Shown here one piece after another: positions 1 through 5,020 of a DNA stretch of 5,680 nucleotides. The position numbers and the translations under genes are program-made. Under the pieces are notes generated by a model. It was not told where the DNA came from. It did no database searches and worked only from the letters and a program-made list of their open reading frames with translations. The stretch covers positions 1 through 5,680 of the forward strand of contig JAPPFQ010000692.1 in NCBI GenBank assembly GCA_028875135.1, read 5' to 3'. How positions within the stretch are numbered: position 1 is the stretch's first letter; every line of letters starts with the position of its first letter. Origin of the DNA: Acidobacteriota bacterium (GTDB taxonomy: Bacteria; Acidobacteriota; Terriglobia; Versatilivoradales; Versatilivoraceae).

Positions 1-252
1 GTCCGAGTCGAAGGCTGCCAGGCTTGCCACAACCCGCACGGCAGCACGAATGCAAGCCTGCTGAACCGTCCCTCAGCCTTTGTTCTGTGCCTGGAATGCC
101 ATAACGACGTCGGGGATTTCGGCCTGCGTGCCGATGGCATCCGTTCGCCGAACCCGTGGTTCCACAACCTGGCCGACCCTGCGTTCCGGGACTGCGTCCT
201 CTGTCACTCGCGGATCCACGGCTCGAACGCCGATCCGAAGTTTCGACGATGA
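1..252 (+). CDS. Multiheme c-type cytochrome, C-terminal part (5' end outside window)
   Basis: Reading frame 1 is open from the window edge to the TGA at 250-252 and encodes the last 83 residues of a longer protein. Three haem-binding motifs are visible: CQACH (6-10), CLECH (30-34) and CVLCH (65-69). Extra histidines in NPHG (13), WFHN (55) and RIHGSN (73) are candidate distal haem ligands. The pattern CHNPHGSTN followed by CVLCHSRIHGSN near the C-terminus is typical of periplasmic multihaem cytochromes of the DmsE/MtrA or cytochrome c3-like (doubled CXXCH) type. Such proteins carry electrons through the periplasm and, with a porin partner, across the outer membrane. The stop overlaps the start of the downstream barrel gene (ATGA), which supports a joint complex. 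Total haem number, signal peptide and exact family cannot be judged because the 5' end is missing. Confidence 0.88.
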   Translation, partial: VRVEGCQACHNPHGSTNASLLNRPSAFVLCLECHNDVGDFGLRADGIRSPNPWFHNLADPAFRDCVLCHSRIHGSNADPKFRR

Positions 253-2252
253 GAAGGTACTGCGTCCTACTCGTGCTCCTCTGCCCCTCGGCGTTTGGCC
301 AGCAGCCGGTCACCTATTCGGCCAAAGTTCCAGCGAGCTCTCGTGAGTTCAGCGGCTACAGAATCTCGAATTCCTTCGAATTCGGGTATCGATTCGCCAA
401 CGTCGGCGGGGACCATGACCTGTACCGGGCGAGCGTGAATTTTGGCGACGGCTTGCGTTTGTTCCGAGGCAGGCTGCGCGTCAATTCCCTCGATGGCAAG
501 GGCAGCGCATTGGACAAGTTCTCGCTACGCTCGTCCGGAGCGGCAGGGGACCCCTATCAGGCCCACATCATCCAGGCCGAGAAGAATGGCCTGTATCGAT
601 ACGACCTGCAGTATCGGCTAGTGAGGTATCACAATCGCTTGCCAGCGCTCTGGAGCGGCGAGCACGGCCTGACCGTGGAGCGCGCGATGCAGACTCATGA
701 CCTCACGGTCTTTCCCGGGTCGAACTTCGAGGTGCTGCTGGGATACGACCGAAATGGACGGTCCGGCCCGGGTTTCGCGTCCGTGGGAACGACGGACAAT
801 TTCGGCGTGCTGGACGCGCGCAACTACCTTCGCTACCAAGCCAACCTGCAGCAATCGAACAACCAGTACAGGGCCGGATTTACGGCGAAATTTGTCGGAC
901 TGGCCTTGACCGCGATGCACGCCGTCGACGCTTACGAGGAGGAAGGGAGCCAAGCCGACGCGTCCGGGCTTCCCTCGGCCACATCGAACATTCAGCGTGT
1001 CGAGGACTTCACCCGATCTCAGCCATTTCACGGTCGGACTTCGATCACGACGCTGGCCCTGCGGACCAGGAAGGACCGCGTCATTGGATTCAACTCCCGG
1101 TTCGTCTACGCGGGCGGCAGGCGAAACTCAACTCTGACGGACTACATCTCGGTGCCGGGTTCGGCTACTACGATAGCCGGTTACCGGGAGGCATTCATCG
1201 TTGGCGACGCCAGCCGGGAGCAGAGTTCCGGCGAGACCACGGTCATGCTGCTGCCGACGCCGCGCTGGACAGTTACCAACACGACGGCATTTCACAACAC
1301 CCGCATCGATGGCGACGCGTCAATTGTTGAGATCGGCTTGTTCCGGGACGAATACCTGCGGTTCAGCCATCTCGGAATTCGTCGCATTTCCAATGCAAGT
1401 GAGGCTACCTACAGAGCGCTCAAGGGAGTCAGCATTTACGGCGGTTACAGGTTCTCGACGAGAAGGGCAAGGTCGTCGGACGCCTTGCGATTTGCGGATT
1501 TCGGATTCGGCCGGGAATTGAAGTCTGTGGACAACAAATTCCAGTCCGGCGCGGCGGGGTTACGCTTGCTGCCCGGGCGCAACGTTCGAGCTTCGTTCGA
1601 CTTCGAAGTCGGCAGGGCCGACCGCCCCCTGACCCCGACGAGCGAACGGCGTTTTCACAACCAGTCGGCTCGATTCCGCTGGCGAGCGCGGGATTTCACC
1701 GTCAGCGCGTATTTCAAGAATCGAGTTAACGCCAACCCAACCGAATTGCTGGCTTACAGCTCGAAGAGTCGCAGCCAAGGCGTTCATGCCTCATGGCTGC
1801 ATCCGGGTACGGGCATGGTCCTGGACGCGGGCTACAGCTTGCTGAACATGGATGTCTCGACGGGCATACTGGACCTATTCGAATTTTCCGGCGAACCCGA
1901 ACGCTTGCGTAGCGTCTATGCCAGCAGCATCCACAATTTGAACTTCGCGATTGGTGCGACTCCGGCGCAACGTTTGACACTGAACCTTGCCTACAACCTG
2001 ACGAAGGACACGGGCGGCGGGGACTTCGACCTGGCTTTCGCTGAGCGATCGGCTTTCTCGCTCGAAGGCGCGTACCTCATGACCAGCCTGCCGATGTCGT
2101 ACCATTCGCCTCAGGTTCGTCTTACAGTGGAGCTGAAAGAGAACCTCGCGTGGAACTTCGGCTGGCAGTACTACGGCTATTGGGAGCGGATTGGCGGCAT
2201 TCGCGGCTTTCGCTCGCATGTGGGCTACACGAGCGTGACAGTCGGCTTTTGA
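249..2252 (+). CDS. Outer-membrane beta-barrel protein, MtrB/PioB-like porin of a porin-cytochrome complex
   Basis: A 667-residue protein. The frame is open further upstream to an ATG at 156, but the ATG at 249 is preferred. It is followed at once by a signal peptide (two Arg, then a Leu/Val-rich core, likely cleaved near SAFG-QQ at 14-19), and it overlaps the cytochrome stop as ATGA. The rest is made of alternating polar/aromatic strands such as FEFGYRF (43-49), with many Tyr, Phe and Arg, and ends in phenylalanine (VTVGF), the usual C-terminal signal for BAM-dependent barrel assembly. Length and position directly after a multihaem cytochrome fit the MtrB/PioB family, whose barrels sheathe a cytochrome to conduct electrons across the outer membrane. 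The mature protein contains no cysteine, so the N-terminal CxxC known in Shewanella MtrB is absent. Sequence similarity to MtrB is not strong by eye: the barrel call is firm, the family call is inferred. Confidence 0.78.
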   Translation: MRRYCVLLVLLCPSAFGQQPVTYSAKVPASSREFSGYRISNSFEFGYRFANVGGDHDLYRASVNFGDGLRLFRGRLRVNSLDGKGSALDKFSLRSSGAAGDPYQAHIIQAEKNGLYRYDLQYRLVRYHNRLPALWSGEHGLTVERAMQTHDLTVFPGSNFEVLLGYDRNGRSGPGFASVGTTDNFGVLDARNYLRYQANLQQSNNQYRAGFTAKFVGLALTAMHAVDAYEEEGSQADASGLPSATSNIQRVEDFTRSQPFHGRTSITTLALRTRKDRVIGFNSRFVYAGGRRNSTLTDYISVPGSATTIAGYREAFIVGDASREQSSGETTVMLLPTPRWTVTNTTAFHNTRIDGDASIVEIGLFRDEYLRFSHLGIRRISNASEATYRALKGVSIYGGYRFSTRRARSSDALRFADFGFGRELKSVDNKFQSGAAGLRLLPGRNVRASFDFEVGRADRPLTPTSERRFHNQSARFRWRARDFTVSAYFKNRVNANPTELLAYSSKSRSQGVHASWLHPGTGMVLDAGYSLLNMDVSTGILDLFEFSGEPERLRSVYASSIHNLNFAIGATPAQRLTLNLAYNLTKDTGGGDFDLAFAERSAFSLEGAYLMTSLPMSYHSPQVRLTVELKENLAWNFGWQYYGYWERIGGIRGFRSHVGYTSVTVGF

Positions 2253-2336
2253 CCGGTGTCCAGGCTGAACGAACGCTCGCACCCGCCGGACGGTGGCCCG
2301 GAACGAGCCAGTGGAATGCTGGGCCTAAAAGGCGGG
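2253..2336. other. Convergent intergenic gap without a clear terminator
   Basis: This 84-nt gap separates the 3' ends of the barrel gene (plus strand) and the methyltransferase-like gene (minus strand). ACCCGCC (2281-2287) and GGCGGGT (2331-2337) form a 7-bp inverted repeat with a 43-nt loop, and GCCT-AAA-AGGC (2323-2333) is a tiny hairpin. Neither is followed by a T-run on either strand, so intrinsic termination is not supported here. Confidence 0.4.
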
Positions 2337-3119
2337 TTAATTCGAAGGGGCAGGCCGGTTTCCCGAATCCTTGACGAAAATGAAGACGTGCTGCCAGGGA
2401 AGAAAATCGAGCCGGGATTGAAGTCGGAAACCCATGGGCAGGATTTCCAGGAGGACCTGCTGGACCGTCATCTTGTGTTCGGGCCGGATGGGCACGGCCG
2501 GATCCTCGCCACGGTATTCGACCAGAACCATGCGGCCGTCGTCCTTGAGGGACTGGCGGATCCTGGAAATCATCGCCTCCGGGTGCCGGAACTCGTGGTA
2601 GACATCCACCATGAGCGCCAGGTCCACCGATCGGGCGGGCAGATTCGGGTCCACCGGCGTTCCCAGGATGGACCGGACATTGCGGATGTCCCGCTTCCTC
2701 ATCTCCGCCTCTAGACGTTCCAGCATCGCTGGCTGAATTTCCACGGCCAGGACCCGGCCCTCGGCACCCACCCGCCCGGCGATTCTCCAACTGAAGTAGC
2801 CGATACCGGCCCCCACGTCCGCCACTGTCATCCCGGGTTCGATCTGAAGGGCGTCCAGCAAGCGGTCGGGCATCTCCGTCTGCTCCCGCTCGGGACGATT
2901 GAGCCAATCGGCCCCGGCGGCGCTCATCACGGGTGCGATGATGCGCCCCTTGTAGCGAGGCGGACCCTGGGCGCTCCCGTCCGAGTGGGTGCCAGGGAGT
3001 GCCGAGGCGAGCGTTGCCGTCAGAACCAGGGAAAACAACAGGGTAGCGAAAGGGTGCTTTGGATGGCCGCCGGCGGGAGAAAAGCGGAAAGGAGGGGCGG
3101 GGAGTAAGCGCAATCTCAC
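2337..3119 (-). CDS. Exported class I SAM-dependent methyltransferase-fold protein
   Basis: A 260-residue protein starting with GTG. Residues 24-43 form a hydrophobic stretch ending in ATLASA-LPG, which looks like a signal peptide with a cleavage site near residue 40; the n-region before it is unusually long, so a later non-ATG start is possible. The rest is a Rossmann-type methyltransferase: motif I VADVGAGIGYF (99-109), an acidic residue ending strand 2 (VLAVEIQP, E127), strand 4 with DLALMVDVYHEF (166-177), and strand 5 MVLVEYR (197-203). The VYHEF motif and the C-terminal LPWQHVFIF resemble a group of secreted methyltransferase-like proteins found in several phyla. The substrate cannot be read from the sequence. 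It is the last gene of the sigma-factor operon; its GTG overlaps the TGA of the gene before it (GTGA), implying translational coupling. SAM is a cytoplasmic cofactor, so export is puzzling; a membrane-anchored cytoplasmic orientation is an alternative. Confidence 0.85.
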   Translation of the reverse strand: MRLRLLPAPPFRFSPAGGHPKHPFATLLFSLVLTATLASALPGTHSDGSAQGPPRYKGRIIAPVMSAAGADWLNRPEREQTEMPDRLLDALQIEPGMTVADVGAGIGYFSWRIAGRVGAEGRVLAVEIQPAMLERLEAEMRKRDIRNVRSILGTPVDPNLPARSVDLALMVDVYHEFRHPEAMISRIRQSLKDDGRMVLVEYRGEDPAVPIRPEHKMTVQQVLLEILPMGFRLQSRLDFLPWQHVFIFVKDSGNRPAPSN

Positions 3120-3508
3120 CGGTATTTCTTCCCGCGCCTGGCCCTGCGCTGTTCGTACTCGGCGCGCATGGCCGCGAATTCCCGGGCTTGGTCCGGATTC
3201 AACTCTTTGCGGATTCGCTCCGACATCTGTTGGCGAATGGATTCGAACTGAGGCTTGACGCTCTTGTGCAGCCCGCGGAACTGCTGGTGGGATTCATCCA
3301 GAATGGCTTGGATTTGCGTCCTCTGCTCACCCGAAAGGTCGAGCCGTTTCTGAAGTTTTTCAATAAAGGGTCCGCGGGAGTGGTGGTGAGGTCCCCAGGC
3401 GGAAATCGACCGAAGAACCGTCCGGCTGAGCGAGGCGCCGGCCACCGCCCCCAGCAGGAAGACAACCGCAACGATCAGCAGGGCCTTGAATTTAGAAAGA
3501 TTCATCAT
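3116..3508 (-). CDS. Spy/CpxP/CnrX-like membrane-anchored periplasmic protein (heavy-metal sensor or chaperone type)
   Basis: About 130 residues. A hydrophobic segment (about residues 8-27, LLIVAVVFLLGAVAG) is a signal anchor, followed by a short linker with HHH (41-43) and a charged helical domain. That domain contains two motifs close to the LTxxQ signature of the Spy/CpxP/ZraP group: LSGEQ (58-62) and LNPDQ (103-107). The C-terminus is rich in Arg/Lys. Relatives are periplasmic chaperones or metal-binding sensors; CnrX-type members bind an anti-sigma factor. Five ATGs lie close together (3532, 3517, 3514, 3508, 3505). The one at 3508 is chosen because GGAGG (3518-3522) sits 9 nt upstream; 3505 would be 12 nt away. 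The gene overlaps the anti-sigma gene by 17 nt and the methyltransferase-like gene by 4 nt. Metal binding is suggested only by the histidines. Confidence 0.78.
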   Translation of the reverse strand: MMNLSKFKALLIVAVVFLLGAVAGASLSRTVLRSISAWGPHHHSRGPFIEKLQKRLDLSGEQRTQIQAILDESHQQFRGLHKSVKPQFESIRQQMSERIRKELNPDQAREFAAMRAEYEQRRARRGKKYR

Positions 3509-4019
3509 AGTCATCATCCTCCGCGATTCCAATCGCGGGGTCTCCCATCAATGTCCGGACCACCAGGTTCGGGTCTCCGGCAACGGCCTCCGAGAATAGG
3601 GCTTCGGTCACCACTTCCTGCTGCTCCGAGTAGGATTCGAGCAGGGGATCCTCCCATTGGGCGACGACCGGCGCTTCCGATGGTCCTTGAAAGTAAGCCA
3701 TGGCCCCCAGGAGAATCGTCAGAAGCGCCATCGCCGGGATGGCCTTCAGGGCCATGGCGCGAAGCGGCAGCCAGAAGAGGTAGACCTCCCGGTGGCTTTC
3801 CAGGCGCCTTGCCAGCCTCCGGGCAAACCCCGAGGAGGGCTCCGGATGGTCGGTCAGCCTGATCGCCCGCATCAGCGCCCGGATCCACCCCTGGGCGCGC
3901 AGGTGCTGTCTGCAGGCGGAACAACCCGCCAGGTGCCGCTCAACCTCCTGCTGCTGTTCCTGAGACAGCCTGGACTCTGCAAACTCTTCCAGCCGCGACC
4001 GAATGGTTCGATGGCCCAT
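3492..4019 (-). CDS. Zinc-finger (ZAS-type) membrane anti-sigma factor
   Basis: A 175-residue protein with a cytoplasmic N-terminal domain containing the zinc-finger anti-sigma signature HX3CX2C: H29, C33 and C36 in RHLAGCSAC. A linker rich in Arg follows, then one transmembrane segment (about 88-110, ALKAIPAMALLTILLGAMAY) and a roughly 65-residue acidic periplasmic tail ending in EDDDYDESF. ZAS-domain proteins hold an ECF sigma factor at the membrane until a signal triggers release; the partner here is surely the sigma factor encoded 4 nt upstream. The frame is open back to an ATG at 4055, but the ATG at 4019 is preferred because GGAGG (4030-4034) is 10 nt before it and the zinc finger then lies at the usual distance from the N-terminus. 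The periplasmic tail overlaps the start of the Spy-like gene. The inducing signal is unknown. Confidence 0.88.
   Translation of the reverse strand: MGHRTIRSRLEEFAESRLSQEQQQEVERHLAGCSACRQHLRAQGWIRALMRAIRLTDHPEPSSGFARRLARRLESHREVYLFWLPLRAMALKAIPAMALLTILLGAMAYFQGPSEAPVVAQWEDPLLESYSEQQEVVTEALFSEAVAGDPNLVVRTLMGDPAIGIAEDDDYDESF
3518..3522 (-). promoter_or_regulatory. Ribosome binding site of the Spy-like gene
   Basis: GGAGG on the minus strand lies 9 nt before the ATG at 3508, inside the 3' end of the anti-sigma gene. It decides between several neighbouring ATG codons: those at 3517 and 3514 are too close to it, and 3532 lies upstream of it. Confidence 0.65.
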
Positions 4020-4023
4020 TTGG

Positions 4024-4605
4024 CTACTTCCTCCGAGAGAGCTTCCCCTTCTCATAGGCTCGCCGCAACTGGTGGCGCGCCCGGAACAACCTCAGCTTCA
4101 CCGCGTTTTTGGAAATCTTGAAGATACCGGACAGATCCTCGATCGAAAAGTCCTCCATCTCCTTCAACACCAGCAGCATGCGATCTCCAGGAGGCAGCAG
4201 GCTCAGCAAGCGGTCCGAGATTTCCCGCAACTCCACGGTCCTGGCGATATCGGGCGGCCGGGACTCCGTAAGCGACGGCAGACTCTCAAAGGTCGTGGCC
4301 TCGCTTTCGGAAAGATCCGAGTAGTTGATCTGAGGGGTGCGCTTTCGCTTTCGCAAATGGTCATAACACTGGTTGACGACGATTCGGTAGAGCCAGGCCT
4401 GAAAGGAGGAGTCCAGGCGAAACTGAGACAGAGAAAAGTACAGCTTGGTAAAAACCTCCTGCGCGACGTCTTCCACTTCCTCCGGGGATCTCAGGACCTG
4501 GTAGATCAGACCGAACACCCTTTGCTGGCAACTGCGGACCAGGTCTTCAAAGGCCTGCGCATCGCCTTGCTGGCTGCGTCGAACCAGTTCGGTCTGCGGC
4601 GTCAT
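4024..4605 (-). CDS. ECF-family RNA polymerase sigma factor (sigma70 group 4)
   Basis: A 193-residue protein with the two-domain ECF layout. Region 2 spans about residues 19-89, with the core-binding helix DVAQEVFTKLY (46-56) and the promoter-melting and -10 recognition part SSFQAWLYRIVVNQCYDHLR (66-85). Region 4 spans about 132-186, with the helix-turn-helix SIEDLSGIFKISKNAVKLRL (153-172) for the -35 element. A Ser/Glu-rich linker joins them, with no extra C-terminal domain. It directs RNA polymerase to a dedicated set of stress promoters and is kept inactive by the anti-sigma factor 4 nt downstream. The frame is open to an ATG at 4695, but those 30 extra residues do not look like a sigma factor; the ATG at 4605 gives the usual length. 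Its ribosome binding site is weak (CCGGAACC just upstream), so the start is less certain than the function. No convincing promoter for the operon was found. Confidence 0.9.
   Translation of the reverse strand: MTPQTELVRRSQQGDAQAFEDLVRSCQQRVFGLIYQVLRSPEEVEDVAQEVFTKLYFSLSQFRLDSSFQAWLYRIVVNQCYDHLRKRKRTPQINYSDLSESEATTFESLPSLTESRPPDIARTVELREISDRLLSLLPPGDRMLLVLKEMEDFSIEDLSGIFKISKNAVKLRLFRARHQLRRAYEKGKLSRRK
4030..4034 (-). promoter_or_regulatory. Ribosome binding site of the anti-sigma gene
   Basis: GGAGG on the minus strand, encoded within the last Arg codons of the sigma factor (RRK-stop), lies 10 nt before the ATG at 4019. It supports this start over the upstream ATG at 4055 and suggests coupling of sigma and anti-sigma translation. 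Confidence 0.65.
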
Positions 4606-4655
4606 GGTTCCGGGGTTCACGAGCGCAGCCCGGCTGTTTGCGCATACATTTACAA

Positions 4656-4674
4656 CGAAGCCGTGGCTGCTTCG
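4656..4674. repeat. Inverted repeat in sigma operon leader
   Basis: CGAAGC (4656-4661) and GCTTCG (4669-4674) form a perfect 6-bp stem with a 7-nt loop, about 50 nt upstream of the sigma factor ATG. No T-run follows on either strand, so it is not an intrinsic terminator. Confidence 0.45.
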
Positions 4675-4695
4675 GTTTCTATTTTTTGATGGCAT

Positions 4696-4716
4696 CCGGC
4701 CCTTCTGCAGGGCCGG
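4696..4716. repeat. GC-rich hairpin in sigma operon leader
   Basis: CCGGCCCT (4696-4703) pairs perfectly with AGGGCCGG (4709-4716) around a 5-nt loop TCTGC. A T-run (4682-4687, plus strand) lies on the wrong side for a plus-strand terminator and reads as A on the minus strand, so it does not act as a simple intrinsic terminator. It could be a leader-RNA hairpin or a protein-binding site. Confidence 0.55.
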
Positions 4717-4806
4717 CTGATGGAATGGACCCCAATCCCGGTTCCCGGCCGACGGAAACCCTGATGGACTCCGGCGCCACCGGCGGAATGGTCCTTATGA
4801 TTATGA

Positions 4807-4825
4807 CGGTTCCGCAGAGGAACCG
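4807..4825. repeat. Inverted repeat CGGTTCC-N5-GGAACCG
   Basis: A perfect 7-bp inverted repeat with a 5-nt centre (GCAGA). It lies about 33 nt upstream of the lexA -35 element, and directly upstream of a CATAAT sequence on the minus strand. The layout suits a dimeric regulator binding to control the divergent sigma operon or lexA. An additional odd-centred palindrome, CGGCAGTGCCG, follows at 4830-4840. Confidence 0.45.
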
Positions 4826-4857
4826 GAAGCGGCAGTGCCGGCGAGGGAAGTTTTTCC

Positions 4858-4886
4858 TTGACGGATTACAGACGGATGTCTATGCT
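4858..4886 (+). promoter_or_regulatory. Predicted sigma70-type promoter of lexA
   Basis: TTGACG (4858-4863, five of six -35 consensus bases) is followed after exactly 17 nt by TATGCT (4881-4886, four of six -10 bases). Transcription would begin near 4893, leaving a leader of about 128 nt before the lexA ATG. The spacer holds the palindrome described separately. Confidence 0.6.
4867..4883. promoter_or_regulatory. Candidate LexA operator (AGAC-N4-GTCT)
   Basis: AGACGGATGTCT (4870-4881) is a perfect 4-4-4 palindrome, extended with one mismatch to ACAGAC/GTCTAT. It fills the promoter spacer and touches the -10 element, the classic position of an autorepressor operator. It matches neither the E. 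coli box (CTGT-N8-ACAG) nor the Bacillus box (GAAC-N4-GTTC), so the assignment rests on position and symmetry only. Confidence 0.4.
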
Positions 4887-5006
4887 GACGCTTGTCTGTA
4901 TTCGGGATTGGCGTGGATTGCCTGTCTGTCGTCTCCACGATCCACCACCCGTTGTCGCAGGGTGCGGAAAGGAATTTCCAGGACCGCGGGGCAGTTGCCG
5001 GCCTTC

Positions 5007-5012
5007 AGGAGG
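5007..5012 (+). promoter_or_regulatory. Ribosome binding site of lexA
   Basis: AGGAGG, a perfect Shine-Dalgarno sequence, lies 8 nt before the ATG at 5021. It fixes the lexA start and rules out the in-frame upstream ATG at 4892. Confidence 0.85.
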
Positions 5013-5020
5013 ACCGCTTC

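Larger units (their letters stand above)
4606..5020. promoter_or_regulatory. Divergent intergenic region between sigma operon and lexA
   Basis: This 415-nt region has no convincing gene. It holds the leader of the minus-strand sigma operon and the promoter and 5' leader of lexA. Several perfect short inverted repeats lie in it (4656-4674, 4696-4716, 4807-4825, 4830-4840, 4870-4881). On the minus strand, CATAAT (about 4804-4799) could be a -10 element, but no matching -35 is visible at the right distance. GTCTGT occurs twice (4894 and 4924) in the lexA leader, and CGTGGA (4912-4917) can pair with TCCACG (4934-4939). Confidence 0.6.

Noticed and set aside
156..248. In-frame upstream extension of the barrel protein beginning at the ATG at 156
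   Set aside because: The extension overlaps the cytochrome coding sequence and would bury the signal peptide behind 31 unrelated residues; the ATG at 249 with ATGA overlap fits better.
366..383. Direct repeat TCGAATTC twice, 10 bp apart
   Set aside because: It lies inside the barrel gene and simply encodes alternating Ser/Phe/Glu residues of a beta strand.
2122..2907. Long minus-strand open frame of 261 codons across the operon end
   Set aside because: It overlaps the real methyltransferase frame on the same strand, is Gly/Arg/Pro-rich and has no recognisable domain; a shadow of GC-rich coding DNA.
3059..3862. Plus-strand open frame of 267 codons opposite the anti-sigma and Spy-like genes
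   Set aside because: Low-complexity Pro/Arg/Gly translation and fully antisense to two well-supported genes.
4606..4695. Extension of the sigma factor to the ATG at 4695
   Set aside because: The 30 added residues do not resemble sigma factor sequence and would exceed usual ECF length; not excluded, because the ribosome binding site at 4605 is weak.
4682..4716. Hairpin 4696-4716 with adjacent T-run as an intrinsic terminator
   Set aside because: The T-run precedes the hairpin on the plus strand and reads as A after it on the minus strand, so the order is wrong for termination in either direction.
4717..4768. Direct repeat CTGATGGA in the intergenic region
   Set aside because: An eight-base repeat 44 nt apart without symmetry or further conservation is close to what chance gives.
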